From positions 828,330 to 892,329 of the forward strand of contig NZ_JAFKOJ010000002.1 in assembly GCF_017303275.1 (NCBI RefSeq): DNA of 64,000 nucleotides. Direction: 5' to 3'. A program made the position numbers and the translations under genes. This document shows, piece by piece, positions 17,300-27,864 of the stretch (its first letter is position 1; every line of letters starts with the position of its first letter). The DNA comes from Bacillus sp. NTK034 (GTDB lineage: Bacteria; Bacillota; Bacilli; Bacillales; Cytobacillaceae). The notes beneath the pieces are model-generated. The model searched no databases, had not been told where the DNA came from, and saw nothing but the letters and a program-made list of their open reading frames with translations.

Positions 17300-17313
17300 C
17301 TGTGGACCACTCC

Positions 17314-17577
17314 TTAATGAGGAAGTATTATCATCTGATTTTGGAGCTGCTGCAGCTGGAGCCTCATCCGGTGAAGCTGTTCCCGCTGCTGTGAGTTGGC
17401 GCTGTGCGCCATCTGGGTTATATCATTATAAGCAGCTTCTAAAGATTGAAGTGCATTGGAGTATTCGTTATCATTGTAATGCTCCTGCGTCCTGCCTGAT
17501 TCAAACTGCTCCTGGGCAAAACGGATTGCATCCTCACACTGCTGCAGGAGTGTATCCATCGATTCACGGGTAGCCAT
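17314..17577 (-). CDS. ytzC: YtzC-like DUF2524 protein
   Basis: An 87-residue, mostly helical protein (LLQQCEDAIRFAQEQFESGR, then a Gln-rich C-terminal helix HRMRLQLQQLQNQMIIL). Helical Gln-rich composition and position next to ytqA/ytqB match the YtzC family of B. subtilis. Function is unknown. Start ATG 17577 has a good ribosome site (AAGGAGGGG). It is divergent from ytqA and likely cotranscribed with the SASP-like gene 14 bp downstream. Confidence 0.7.
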   Translation of the reverse strand: MATRESMDTLLQQCEDAIRFAQEQFESGRTQEHYNDNEYSNALQSLEAAYNDITQMAHSANSQQREQLHRMRLQLQQLQNQMIILPH

Positions 17578-17780
17578 TATCTGTTCCCCTCCTTAAAGAA
17601 TGGGTCTAGAAGCTTGCATGCTTCATTAGTTAGTTTGTTCATTTTTCCGTAATCCTTACCACTCTATTTCCTGCCAATTCCCCTTGGATAAGGTTTGGGG
17701 TCATGATAAGATTAATTTTATGAAATCCTTCATATTCATTTTCACCTTATAGATTACTCTTTGAAAAAGGAGGGATAATT

Positions 17781-19316
<1,536 letters not shown>

Positions 19317-19318
<2 letters not shown>

Positions 19319-19346
19319 AAGCCTGCGAAAAATGCAGGCTTTTTAT
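19317..19346. terminator. Bidirectional terminator between ytqB and ytpB
   Basis: AAAAGCCTGC and GCAGGCTTTT form a stem between the convergent stops, flanked by A and T runs. Confidence 0.85.
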
Positions 19347-20440
19347 TATTTTTCAATTGCTCCTGAAAAGCCAGCAGGCATTATTTTCTGCAAAGTCCGG
19401 TAAGCCCTGCCGTTTACATAAAAGAAATAGCTTACCATTCCGCCTGTTCTTATCATGCTTTTGGCTAATCTTCTGACATTCCGCTGCTTCCGGACCTTCT
19501 CATCGGATAGATAGACCCCTAGCAAGCCGCGATTAATCAGTTTATGGAAATGTTTATGAGGCAGCTTTTCAGTATGCTTATCTGCCTCGGCAACAAAATG
19601 CTTCAATCTCGAAAACAGTTTTTCTTCATTCTCATAGTAAAAGCAAAAATTCAAGTCACCACCGGCTTTGTCCTCTTCCTGGTCAATCAGATAATCAAGA
19701 AGAATATGGAGACCCTGGATGTATGGAAAATATCCATTTCGTATATTTACTGCATGCTCAGCTTCAAAATCATCTCTCAGTGCGTAGGAAACAAGGCAGA
19801 AAATTCCTAAAGTCGATCCTGAGCAGGCAGAGAACTCATACCATTCCATCTCAGGAATATCAGACCGATATTGGTCAAACCAGTTCTGCAGACGGGGAAC
19901 TCGTTCTTCCACCACAACATGCTTATGTATTTGCAGATCACAATAGTAACGGCATAATTCAAGCAGATGGCTTTTTATATGAGTATAATTCTCCAGACTG
20001 TACAGCACTTCCCTGCAGGCTGCTGCTAAATCTGCAAGGTAGTTTCCATCATCCTGTTCTTTTCTCAGCCGATAATAATTTTTCTCTGCTGCACCCGTAT
20101 CGAGGGCATCCTCCATTGACTCGTGCAGTGCCGCAAAATCCCGGGGATCAAGCGAGGTGCTCCGGTCGCAGAGATTGTCCAAATAATCACTGATTGTCTG
20201 ATATGCGATGATAAACTTAATCGCTTGTCCATATTTCTCCTTGGCCATTAAAGACATAATTGCTCCGCCTTCACAGTGAAATGTTTTATGATCAATGCTG
20301 GCAAGAGCCTGCTTTCTTAACTCCGGATCAGGAATTGCTTCCGCCCTGCTTCTCCAATATGCAAGTTCCTTATGGACCGCAGGAAGAACCTTCCTGTAAA
20401 CATGTGACATTAAGCTAATTGGCATGGAAGGGACACTCAT
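19346..20440 (-). CDS. ytpB: Tetraprenyl-beta-curcumene synthase YtpB (DUF2600)
   Basis: A 364-residue soluble all-helical protein of the DUF2600 family. In B. subtilis and B. megaterium YtpB cyclises tetraprenyl diphosphate to tetraprenyl-beta-curcumene, a C35 terpene made in sporulating cells. Asp-rich segments such as SDYLDNLCDRSTSLDP (near residues 133-148) and LLDYLIDQEEDKAG are likely Mg-diphosphate binding sites, replacing the usual DDxxD. The start at 20440 has AAAGGAGG upstream. It is followed on the same strand by the convergent ytqB terminator and preceded by ytpA in one unit, as in B. subtilis. The later cyclase that makes the sesquarterpenol is not in this window. Confidence 0.87.
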   Translation of the reverse strand: MSVPSMPISLMSHVYRKVLPAVHKELAYWRSRAEAIPDPELRKQALASIDHKTFHCEGGAIMSLMAKEKYGQAIKFIIAYQTISDYLDNLCDRSTSLDPRDFAALHESMEDALDTGAAEKNYYRLRKEQDDGNYLADLAAACREVLYSLENYTHIKSHLLELCRYYCDLQIHKHVVVEERVPRLQNWFDQYRSDIPEMEWYEFSACSGSTLGIFCLVSYALRDDFEAEHAVNIRNGYFPYIQGLHILLDYLIDQEEDKAGGDLNFCFYYENEEKLFSRLKHFVAEADKHTEKLPHKHFHKLINRGLLGVYLSDEKVRKQRNVRRLAKSMIRTGGMVSYFFYVNGRAYRTLQKIMPAGFSGAIEK

Positions 20441-20525
20441 GACATGACAAACCTCCTTTTGCTTAGGGGATAGGTGAGCAGTTTCTTATGTTAAGCCTGC
20501 ACCCTCCATAATTAAAACCCCGTCC

Positions 20526-21335
20526 TTAAACCACATAACCAAGCGCTTTTAATTGGCTGCTTACGAAATCCTTCGCGTATTCAAAGACTTCTTCACGTTC
20601 AGGTTCATTAAAGACTTCGTGGTAGCACTTAGGCCATTCTTTGAACCTTTTCTCTGAGAAAGGCGCAAGGTTAAACCATTCTCTGACAGTTGTTTTATTC
20701 ACGATCTTATCATCGCCGCCCTGCAATACGAGGAGGGGCACATCCTGGATCTTATCAAGATTTTCAAAGGCAAGCTTTATAGCAGAAACAAGTTCCCTGT
20801 ACCATCTGACCGACACTTTTGTCACATACAATGAGTCATTTAAATCAGCATCAAGGACATCCTGATTCCTTGTTGCCATGTCCACGGATAAACCGGCATC
20901 CATTTTCAGGCCTGGCATCACAGAATTGAGTCCAAGCGATAAAAAGTTCAGAAGTTTCGAAGGCTGTTGAACCAAGCCTAAGCATGGAGATGACAAAATC
21001 ACTCCAGCGAGATTCATTCTTTCCTCCTGCAGCAGACGAATGGCAATCAGTCCGCCCATGCTGTGCCCTAAAAGAAATACCGGCAATTCAAATTCATAGG
21101 CTGCCTGTACCCAATCCTGAACTTCAAGTATATATTCATCAAAGGAATCAATATGGCCTCTTCTGGATCTTGAAGTCATCCCCTGGCCAGGAAGATCTCC
21201 CATTATGACATGGAAACCTGCCAAGCGCCACATTTCAATCAGCCAGCCATAGCGGCGGTGATGCTCCATTGCCCCATGCACCATGACAATAACGCCCTTT
21301 GCATCTCCTTCAGTTTCCCATTTCCACATAGTCAA
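20526..21335 (-). CDS. ytpA: Alpha/beta hydrolase, lysophospholipase YtpA
   Basis: A 269-residue monoacylglycerol-lipase-like alpha/beta hydrolase. The oxyanion HGAMEHHRRY motif is at 20-29, the nucleophile is Ser92 in GHSMGG, and the catalytic Asp and His are in LQGGDDKIV and CYHEVFNE. In B. subtilis YtpA makes bacilysocin, a lysophosphatidylglycerol antibiotic, from membrane lipid; the same reaction here is inferred. It stands 85 bp before ytpB in the same orientation. Confidence 0.85.
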   Translation of the reverse strand: MTMWKWETEGDAKGVIVMVHGAMEHHRRYGWLIEMWRLAGFHVIMGDLPGQGMTSRSRRGHIDSFDEYILEVQDWVQAAYEFELPVFLLGHSMGGLIAIRLLQEERMNLAGVILSSPCLGLVQQPSKLLNFLSLGLNSVMPGLKMDAGLSVDMATRNQDVLDADLNDSLYVTKVSVRWYRELVSAIKLAFENLDKIQDVPLLVLQGGDDKIVNKTTVREWFNLAPFSEKRFKEWPKCYHEVFNEPEREEVFEYAKDFVSSQLKALGYVV

Positions 21336-21505
21336 TCCTCCCAGCCTTTTTACGTACTGTCTTATGTAAATATATTATAGCCTAGATGCTAAAATTGTTC
21401 ATGAATCAACCTTTGTCAAAATGGAATTCTTTTTGCCAAAATATCGTTTATCATGCCTCTTATGATAAAATCAAAATAATCAAACTGCATATAGGAGTGT
21501 TTCAC

Positions 21506-22027
21506 ATGATCTATCCATATAAAGATAAAGAACCTAAGATTGCTGAATCCGCATTTATTGCAGATTTTACTACCATTACCGGTGATGTTGAAATTGGCGA
21601 GAATTCCAGTGTTTGGTTCAACTCCGTTATACGCGGAGATGTAGCACCAACAATCATCGGCAAAAAAGTCAATATCCAGGACAATTCCGTCCTGCATCAG
21701 AGCCCGAATAACCCGCTGATATTGGAAGATGAAGTAACAGTTGGCCATCAGGTAATCCTTCATAGCTGCATTATCCGCAAAAGGGCTTTAATAGGGATGG
21801 GCTCGATTGTATTAGATCAGGCTGAAATCGGAGAGGGAGCATTCATTGGAGCTGGGAGCCTTGTTCCACAGGGAAAGAAAATTCCTCCCAATACACTTGC
21901 ATTCGGCAGGCCAGCAAAAGTGATCCGCGAGCTGACACCAGAAGATATTAAAGATATGGAACGTATAAGCAGGGAATACGCCGAAAAAGGGCAGTACTAT
22001 AAGTCTTTGCAGAAAAAGCATAAATAA
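21506..22027 (+). CDS. ytoA: Gamma-class carbonic anhydrase-like protein YtoA
   Basis: A 173-residue left-handed beta-helix protein with hexapeptide repeats (for example IGENSSVWFNSVIRGD and IGEGAFIGAGSLV). Likely metal-binding histidines are in VLHQSPNNP and TVGHQVILHSCII, the pattern of the YrdA/CamH gamma-carbonic anhydrase family. The start is placed at ATG 21506, with AGGAG 8-13 bp upstream; the longer frame back to 21386 has no ribosome site and adds unrelated residues. Some family members lack activity, so carbonic anhydrase function is probable rather than proven. Confidence 0.85.
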   Translation: MIYPYKDKEPKIAESAFIADFTTITGDVEIGENSSVWFNSVIRGDVAPTIIGKKVNIQDNSVLHQSPNNPLILEDEVTVGHQVILHSCIIRKRALIGMGSIVLDQAEIGEGAFIGAGSLVPQGKKIPPNTLAFGRPAKVIRELTPEDIKDMERISREYAEKGQYYKSLQKKHK

Positions 22028-22099
22028 CTCTCCTGCCTCCTTTTATTAATAGAATGGGAAAATAGCCGATAATAAACATAAGGCAATATCAATGGGCGG

Positions 22100-22960
22100 G
22101 TGAAGAAATTGAAGATTTATATTGCGGCTATTGTTCTATTTTTATTTTTAATAGTGATATTCAGAAAAACAATGTTAAAAACGGCACCAATGTTTTTAAT
22201 TGTCTTCATTCTGATTTCTGGTGCATTTGTTTATGACAACCTTTCAGGAAGCCAGCCTGCTTCAGCCGTAAACCAAATTAAATCATGGCTGTCTGAACCT
22301 GCTGAGAAAGCCAGCTCCTTCCTTGGACACAACACTGCCGTAATTAAGATCAAAGAAGAAACACTTATAGATGCTCCCGCAGTCAATCAGTTTCCTGAGC
22401 TCCCCAGGGGATGCGAAGTGACGAGCTTAGCCATGCTTCTTCAGCATGCAGGGATCCAGGCTGATAAAATGACACTCGCTAAAGAAATAAAGAAAAATCC
22501 TGAGCCTTATCGCATAGAAAACGGAAAAATCTATTTCGGGCACCCGAATGACGGATTCATAGGCGATATGTATTCCTTTGATAATCCTGGTCTCGGCGTT
22601 TATCATAAACCCGTAAAAGAACTTGCGGAAAAGTACATGCCTGGCTCCATTGAGGACCTTACTGGATCCGGTTTTGAAGACTTAAAGATCCATTTGTCAG
22701 ACGGCAGGCCAGTCTGGGTTATTATCAACACAGCCTATAAACAGCTTTCTGATGACTTTTTCCAGACCTGGCACACGCCAAGCGGAAAAATCCAGATTAC
22801 CTATAAAGAGCATTCAGTCCTGCTCACAGGCTATGATCAGGAATATATGTATTTCAATGACCCGCTTACAGGCGAGAAAAATAAAAAAGCACCCATAAAC
22901 GATTTTGAAAAAGCATGGGTGCAGATGGGCAAACAGGCTATTACTTATCACCAAAAATAA
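22100..22960 (+). CDS. C39-like cysteine peptidase, membrane-anchored (YvpB-like)
   Basis: The 286-residue protein has two N-terminal hydrophobic segments (about 5-22 and 30-48), then an extracellular papain-like domain. NQFPELPRGCEVTSLAMLL holds the candidate catalytic cysteine, YKEHSVLLTGYDQEYMYFNDP the histidine and asparagine/aspartate. This is the C39-like peptidase_2 family (YvpB). It may trim cell-wall or secreted proteins; substrates are unknown. Two starts compete: GTG 22100 and TTG 22109, the latter with GGGTGA better spaced. It is followed by a terminator shared with asnB. Confidence 0.8.
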   Translation: MKKLKIYIAAIVLFLFLIVIFRKTMLKTAPMFLIVFILISGAFVYDNLSGSQPASAVNQIKSWLSEPAEKASSFLGHNTAVIKIKEETLIDAPAVNQFPELPRGCEVTSLAMLLQHAGIQADKMTLAKEIKKNPEPYRIENGKIYFGHPNDGFIGDMYSFDNPGLGVYHKPVKELAEKYMPGSIEDLTGSGFEDLKIHLSDGRPVWVIINTAYKQLSDDFFQTWHTPSGKIQITYKEHSVLLTGYDQEYMYFNDPLTGEKNKKAPINDFEKAWVQMGKQAITYHQK

Positions 22961-22998
22961 AAACGTCCACCAGGTTGCCACCTGATGAACGTTTTTAT
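22959..22998. terminator. Bidirectional terminator between the C39-like gene and asnB
   Basis: AAAAACGT..CCACCAGGT and ACCTG..ACGTTTTT form a long stem between convergent stops. Confidence 0.85.
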
Positions 22999-22999
22999 T

Positions 23000-24904
23000 T
23001 TAGCCTTTAAGTGGCTGCAAGTTATTATTTAACAGATACTCTTTCTCAAAAGAATACTTTTTCTCCACGTACACCTGATGCCAAACCATGAACATAAGAA
23101 CTGTCCAGATTTTGCGGCTGTTGTCCGCTTTATCCTGGCAATGGTCTTCAAGAAGCCCTAACACATAATCTTTATTGATTAAGTGATCCACATTGCTTTC
23201 ACGGATAATATTTTTAGCCCACTCATTCATCTCGTCTTTCAGCCAGTGGCGGATTGGAACAGGGAATCCAAGTTTCTTGCGGTTCAGCACATGGTCTGGA
23301 ACGACTCCTTCAGCAGCTTTGCGAAGTATATACTTCGTAGTGCCATTTGCCGTTTTCATGCTGGTCGGAATTTTGGAAGCCACTTCAAACACTTCTTTAT
23401 CAAGGAACGGAACACGAAGCTCGAGAGAATGAGCCATCGTCATTTTGTCCGCTTTCAATAGAATGTCTCCGCGCATCCACGTATGAATGTCGATATACTG
23501 CATGCGGTCAACCGGATCATAGCCGCGGCTTTCTTCATATAGCGGTTTAGTGATATCCGTATAATTTAAGCTGTCTTTATAAACATGAAGCAGGCTGCGC
23601 TTCTCTTGCTCTGTAAACATTTTTGCATTTCCAATGTAGCGCTCTTCCATTGGCGTTACACCGCGTTCGATAAAGCTTTTCCCCTTCATTCCCTCTGGCA
23701 TCATGTTTGCAATCATGCGAAGAAGCTTTTTGCCGATGGCAGGAATTTTATTGAAGACTTCCAGGGATTGTGGTTCACGGTAAATATTATAGCCGCCGAA
23801 TAGCTCATCAGCGCCCTCACCTGAAAGTACAACTGTTACATGCTTGCGTGCTTCTCTTGCTACAAAATAAAGGGGCACACAAGCCGGGTCAGCAAGCGGA
23901 TCGTCCATATGCCACATGATTCTCGGAATCTCATTCATGTATTCCTCAGGAGTTATGATGTAGCTTATGTTTTCGACACCCAGCTTTTCTGCTGTTTCTT
24001 TCGCTACATCCACCTCGCTGAAGCCATTGCGTTCAAACCCGACAGAGAAGGTTTTGATAGCAGGATGGAATTCTTTCGCAATGGAAGCAATGATGGAAGA
24101 ATCGATTCCGCCTGAAAGGAATGAACCTACCGGCACATCGGCACGCATATGCATTTTGACTGAGTCGAACAACACATCTCTTATTTCTTTCGTGAAATCA
24201 GCTTCTGACTTCTGCACTGGATGGAACGCAGCTTTCCAATAACGCTTAATATCCATCGGAGCACCGATTTTTTTAGTAAAATAATGGCCAGGCTCCAGCT
24301 TATGGATTCCCTCTGACATCGTGTTTGGCTCAGGCACAAACTGATAAGTCAAATAATGCTGGAGGGAGTCATAGTTTAATACATCATTCTGAAGCGCCAA
24401 TAGAATGCTCTTCTTCTCTGATCCAAAGAACGTGCGGTCTCCCTTATCGTAATAAAAGAAAGGCTTAATCCCAAATGGATCTCTGGCTCCATATAGGGAC
24501 TGCTCCTGTTTATCCCAAATGACAAACGCAAACATCCCGCGCAATTTTTCAACAGCTCTTTCTTTCATATGGCTGTATAGGGCAATTATGACTTCTGTAT
24601 CGGAACTTGTTTCAAAGCTTAAGCCAGCTTTGAGAAGTTCTTCACGAAGTTCCACATAGTTATAGATTTCACCATTAAAGATAATCCAATAACGCTCATT
24701 CTCGTAAGTCAGCGGCTGGTGCCCGCTTTCAATATCGATAATGCTCAACCGGCGGAAGCCGAATTGAATATGATCATCAAAATAGTATCCTGAATCGTCC
24801 GGACCCCGATGGGTAATGATATCATTCATATTTTGGAATTGTTCTTTATCTGCGTCACGGTAATTTTGTGCTTTTTCATGTACACAACCAATAAAACCAC
24901 ACAT
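23000..24904 (-). CDS. asnB: Asparagine synthase (glutamine-hydrolysing)
   Basis: A 634-residue class B asparagine synthetase making Asn from Asp, ATP and Gln. The start is fixed at ATG 24904, because glutaminase activity needs Cys as the first residue after Met (MCGFIGCVHEK) and AGGTGA lies 8 bp upstream; the longer frame to 24916 is not used. The N-terminal Ntn glutaminase domain (about 1-200) has RGPDDSGYY, NGEIYNY and SSDTE; the synthetase domain has the PP-loop SFLSGGIDSS and LSGEGADELFGGY. Length and end match B. subtilis AsnB, also next to metK. Transcription from a promoter downstream of the metK terminator is likely. Confidence 0.95.
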   Translation of the reverse strand: MCGFIGCVHEKAQNYRDADKEQFQNMNDIITHRGPDDSGYYFDDHIQFGFRRLSIIDIESGHQPLTYENERYWIIFNGEIYNYVELREELLKAGLSFETSSDTEVIIALYSHMKERAVEKLRGMFAFVIWDKQEQSLYGARDPFGIKPFFYYDKGDRTFFGSEKKSILLALQNDVLNYDSLQHYLTYQFVPEPNTMSEGIHKLEPGHYFTKKIGAPMDIKRYWKAAFHPVQKSEADFTKEIRDVLFDSVKMHMRADVPVGSFLSGGIDSSIIASIAKEFHPAIKTFSVGFERNGFSEVDVAKETAEKLGVENISYIITPEEYMNEIPRIMWHMDDPLADPACVPLYFVAREARKHVTVVLSGEGADELFGGYNIYREPQSLEVFNKIPAIGKKLLRMIANMMPEGMKGKSFIERGVTPMEERYIGNAKMFTEQEKRSLLHVYKDSLNYTDITKPLYEESRGYDPVDRMQYIDIHTWMRGDILLKADKMTMAHSLELRVPFLDKEVFEVASKIPTSMKTANGTTKYILRKAAEGVVPDHVLNRKKLGFPVPIRHWLKDEMNEWAKNIIRESNVDHLINKDYVLGLLEDHCQDKADNSRKIWTVLMFMVWHQVYVEKKYSFEKEYLLNNNLQPLKG

Positions 24905-25148
24905 TATGTACGTCACCTACTCCATTCTATTCTCAATATTTAGATACAGCCTTAACGGCTCCTTTGTCTTAGAAAACATACCCTATAATACTACCACTAA
25001 TCATTTATAATTAGCACGCGGATTATAAAAAAATATGCTCGGAAAATTAAGCCATTATCCGAAGTTTAAACGATAACATATAATTATAAACGACTAAAGA
25101 GCATAAAGACCGAAAAGTGAATTATCACCCTATATGTATAAAGACGCA

Positions 25149-25195
25149 AAAAAGAAAGCGGGAGTTACATAGTAAATGCAACTCCCGCTTTTTAT
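25149..25195 (-). terminator. metK terminator
   Basis: AGCGGGAGTT and AACTCCCGCT form a 10-bp stem followed on the minus strand by TTCTTTTTTG. Repeat copy 3 lies between the metK stop at 25414 and this hairpin. The remaining 24905-25148 is AT-rich and holds no gene; it must contain the asnB promoter. Confidence 0.85.
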
Positions 25196-25200
25196 ATTAT

Positions 25201-25409
25201 TGTCTAGCTCCACAAGGAACGCTTCGACAGCTTTATCATCGCACGACTAAAAGCGCTAGCTTTTAGGAGGAGCGCCTACCCCCTCGAGGTCACAAGCCAC
25301 CCCTCCCCAAAAGGCAAAGGACGCCTTTCCGGGGATGGGGGTCATGCAGACGTTGCCACAGGACGTGGCGTTCTTAGTCTGCGTTCCTTCGTGGGCAAGG
25401 CGCTTCCGC
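25201..25409 (+). repeat. Dispersed CTCGAG-core hairpin repeat, copy 3 (209-bp form)
   Basis: It carries the conserved ends TGTCTAGCTCC and CAAGGCGCTTCCGC and the CCTCGAGG core. The first 90 bases match copy 1 (5877-5966) exactly in inverted orientation. It adds two inner hairpins: GGCAAAGGACGCC with flanking CCCC/GGGG, and GCAGACGTTGCCA paired with TGGCGTTCTTAGTCTGC. The element lies entirely in the 3' untranslated region of metK. Confidence 0.88.
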
Positions 25410-25413
25410 TTTT

Positions 25414-26610
25414 CTATTCAGCTTCAGAACGAAGAATTTCTGCCTTATCTGTACGCTCCCAAGGAAGATCTACATCTGTACGTCCGAAATGTCCGTAAGC
25501 AGCTGTCTGCTTGTAAATTGGGCGGCGAAGGCCAAGCATGTTAATAATTCCTGCAGGACGAAGATCAAAATGCTTTCTTACCAGATCAACAAGTACATCT
25601 TCGCCCACTTTGCCTGTTCCGAATGTATCAACAGAAATCGATACAGGCTGTGCCACACCGATCGCATAAGCAAGCTGAACCTCAACTTTTTCAGCTAAGC
25701 CGGCTGCCACAAGATTCTTAGCTACATAACGAGCAGCATAAGCAGCAGAGCGGTCAACCTTTGTAGGATCCTTACCGGAGAACGCTCCTCCGCCATGACG
25801 GGCATATCCGCCGTAAGTATCAACAATGATTTTGCGTCCAGTCAGGCCAGCATCCCCTTGAGGTCCGCCGATAACGAAACGTCCTGTTGGGTTGATGAAG
25901 TACTTAGTATTCTCATCGATTAGTTCTTTAGGAACAACCGGGTTAATAACATGTTCCTTCAGATTGCGCTGGATTTGCTCCAGGCTGATCTCAGGGTGGT
26001 GCTGAGTAGAAATAACAATTGTGTCAATGCGGACAGGCCTGTCATTTTCATCATACTCAACCGTTACCTGAGTTTTTCCGTCCGGACGAAGGTAAGGAAG
26101 GATTTCTTCTTTACGAACTTCAGTCAGGCGGCGGGAAAGTTTATGTGCTAAAGAAATCGGAAGAGGCATAAGCTCTTTCGTTTCGTTGCAGGCAAAACCG
26201 AACATTAAGCCCTGGTCTCCTGCACCGATTGCTTCGATTTCCTGATCGCTCATTTGTCCTTCACGTGCTTCAAGGGCCTGGTCAACACCCATTGCAATAT
26301 CTGCTGACTGCTCATCAATGGAAGTTAAAACTGCACATGTTTCGGAATCAAAACCATATTTAGCACGGGTATAACCGATTTCTTTTACCGTTTCACGAAC
26401 GATTTTTGGAATATCTACGTATGTAGATGTTGTGATTTCACCTGCAACTAATACAAGTCCAGTTGTTACAGAAGTCTCTGCAGCAACACGGGCATTCGCA
26501 TCTTTAGCTAAAATCGCATCTAAGATTGCATCAGAAATTTGGTCACAGATTTTATCCGGATGACCTTCAGTAACTGATTCAGAAGTAAACAAACGACGCT
26601 TTGTTGACAT
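25414..26610 (-). CDS. metK: S-adenosylmethionine synthetase
   Basis: A 398-residue MetK that makes SAM from methionine and ATP. The N-terminus [23 protein letters not shown] is the ATP/methionine signature, [16 protein letters not shown] holds the family hexapeptide, and [19 protein letters not shown] is the P-loop-like region. Length is normal. Expression is set by the SAM-I riboswitch at 27001-27168. The start codon lies about 390 bp downstream of that riboswitch's terminator, an unusually long leader that contains repeat copy 4. The 3' region contains repeat copy 3. Confidence 0.97.
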   Translation of the reverse strand: MSTKRRLFTSESVTEGHPDKICDQISDAILDAILAKDANARVAAETSVTTGLVLVAGEITTSTYVDIPKIVRETVKEIGYTRAKYGFDSETCAVLTSIDEQSADIAMGVDQALEAREGQMSDQEIEAIGAGDQGLMFGFACNETKELMPLPISLAHKLSRRLTEVRKEEILPYLRPDGKTQVTVEYDENDRPVRIDTIVISTQHHPEISLEQIQRNLKEHVINPVVPKELIDENTKYFINPTGRFVIGGPQGDAGLTGRKIIVDTYGGYARHGGGAFSGKDPTKVDRSAAYAARYVAKNLVAAGLAEKVEVQLAYAIGVAQPVSISVDTFGTGKVGEDVLVDLVRKHFDLRPAGIINMLGLRRPIYKQTAAYGHFGRTDVDLPWERTDKAEILRSEAE

Positions 26611-26875
26611 CTGGCTTCCTCCTTATAAATAGAAAATTGAGCGAGAATTTAGAAATGGGGAAGCGGAAATAACTTTTCCCTGTCATTTCATGGATCTCTG
26701 TTTGATACGGAACTCATTCCCTTAGTAGTATGAAATAAACATGGAGTTTTTATTAGAAAAATAGACAGCACTGACCAGAAGCCAGGCACCCATTTTTTCT
26801 TTTGCACACTGCAAGCTGCTAAAAACTCACATAAATAGTACATTCCAAAAGCCGTTCATTTCATTGCCTTAAAAG
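26611..26875 (-). other. Long untranslated leader of metK
   Basis: About 265 bp between repeat copy 4 and the metK start contain no supported gene or known element. Only the ribosome site (AAGGAGG just before 26610) is recognisable. It should be transcribed whenever the riboswitch reads through. Confidence 0.55.
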
Positions 26876-26990
26876 CACAAGCACCCGGTTAGCCCCGACA
26901 AGCATAAGACAGTCCCTGGAAGAAGGCGTTCTTTGCCTTCTGCAAGGGAATGGCTTATGACCTCGAGGGGCTGGGTGCTGGAGCTGGATA
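26876..26990 (+). repeat. Dispersed CTCGAG-core hairpin repeat, copy 4 (divergent)
   Basis: The right half, ACCTCGAGGGGCTGGGTGCT then GGAGCTGGATA, matches the equivalent part of copy 2 with a few changes. The element folds on itself in three nested arms: AGCACC/GGGTGCT, CATAAGACAGTCCCT/AGGGAATGGCTTATG and AGAAGG/CCTTCT. It begins right after the T-run of the SAM riboswitch terminator, in the metK leader. Confidence 0.75.
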
Positions 26991-27000
26991 AAAAATAAAA

Positions 27001-27168
27001 AACCTTCCCATTAGTGAAAAGGTTGAAAGCAAATCGATTCGCGCCTTTCACTCTTATCGTTCAAGGAATTACGTCCTTGCGTCAGGTTAGCACCTTTGCT
27101 GATTATTGCCTTTAGCAGGTTGCTGGGTTTCATAGGGCCTGTCCCTCCACCAGCTCGGGATAAGAGAG
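27001..27168 (-). promoter_or_regulatory. SAM-I (S-box) riboswitch of metK
   Basis: On the minus strand CTCTTATC (27168-27161) pairs with GATAAGAG (27058-27051) as P1. The conserved core lies between them: CCCGAGCTGGTGGAGGGA, AGGCCCTATGAAACCCAGCA and GGTGCTAA. It is followed by a terminator (AACCTTTTC, loop, GGGAAGGTT, then a T-run) at 27024-26992. Binding of SAM should stabilise P1 and cause termination before metK. Confidence 0.95.
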
Positions 27169-27185
27169 TATCCGTTCAAGGTTGA

Positions 27186-27215
27186 ATCATACCGTATTTT
27201 ATCGAATCATGTCAA
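27186..27215 (-). promoter_or_regulatory. Sigma-A promoter of metK
   Basis: A consensus -35 TTGACA (27215-27210) and a -10 TATGAT (27191-27186) are separated by 18 bp. Transcription would start near 27178, just ahead of the SAM aptamer. Confidence 0.75.
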
Positions 27216-27271
27216 CAGATTTTCATTATTTTTCACTGTAAGTTTTAAGCATTTAAGATTATGCTCCATGC

Positions 27272-27646
27272 TTACAGCGAACAGCTTCCGTCGTCACATT
27301 TTTTCTTTAGAAATTTATGCCTGTTTTTAGCAATCCATTTATAGATCGGATCGCCCAGCATTGGCGTCAATGGGAGATATAAAAGGAGGCCGATTAAAAA
27401 GGATGCAGGAAAGAGGAACAGCAGTCTCCTTACTGCAGAATAACCCCTTTTCACGCCACCCGATGGGGTAATAATATGAAGCTCTCTGCGCAAATCAATC
27501 TTGGAAAACGAGAGCGAGTTCGGGATTTTTTCATACTCCTGCAGAGAAATCCATTCCACTTTATTCAGCCAATCGAGTTTTTTAAACATCTTCTTTGTTT
27601 CCTTGCATAAGGAACAAGTTCCATCATAGAGGGCAATTGTCTTCAT
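27272..27646 (-). CDS. DCC-family thiol-disulfide oxidoreductase (DUF393)
   Basis: A 124-residue protein starting ALYDGTCSLC, with the CxxC pair at residues 11-14 and the Asp before it that define the DCC (DUF393) family with a thioredoxin-like fold. A hydrophobic stretch (about 85-105, LFLFPASFLIGLLLYLPLTP) and a basic C-terminus ending KKCDDGSCSL are also present. Family members are poorly characterised; a redox role is inferred from the motif. It lies between the metK riboswitch and pckA and is divergent from pckA. Confidence 0.8.
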   Translation of the reverse strand: MKTIALYDGTCSLCKETKKMFKKLDWLNKVEWISLQEYEKIPNSLSFSKIDLRRELHIITPSGGVKRGYSAVRRLLFLFPASFLIGLLLYLPLTPMLGDPIYKWIAKNRHKFLKKKCDDGSCSL

Positions 27647-27778
27647 TTTAGATCAGTCCCATGTTAAAATTAACACTTTCTTCTATATTAACATATACCA
27701 GTTATAAGGTGATTAAAGTGGATTACTTGTCCAATTATGACATTTTTATAACATGAATAAAAAAATTTCGTAATAGTA

Positions 27779-27806
27779 TAGACTAATCATTTTAATGTGT
27801 TATACT
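27779..27806 (+). promoter_or_regulatory. pckA promoter with CcpN operator
   Basis: TGTGTTATACT at 27796-27806 matches the CcpN operator TRTGHYATAYW (as I recall it) and overlaps a -10 TATACT at 27801-27806. A weak -35 (TAGACT, 27779-27784) lies 16 bp upstream. CcpN represses gluconeogenic pckA during glycolytic growth in B. subtilis. Confidence 0.75.
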
Positions 27807-27864
27807 AATTTCGAGATGTAATCACTTTCATAAAAAAATCGGGAAAAAGGAAGGTATTCATCAG

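Noticed and set aside
25335..25544. Plus-strand frame spanning repeat copy 3 and the metK end
   Set aside because: It is formed by repeat DNA and the antisense of metK.
26869..27051. Minus-strand 60-codon frame over repeat copy 4 and the riboswitch terminator
   Set aside because: It covers structured regulatory and repeat DNA, with no ribosome site.
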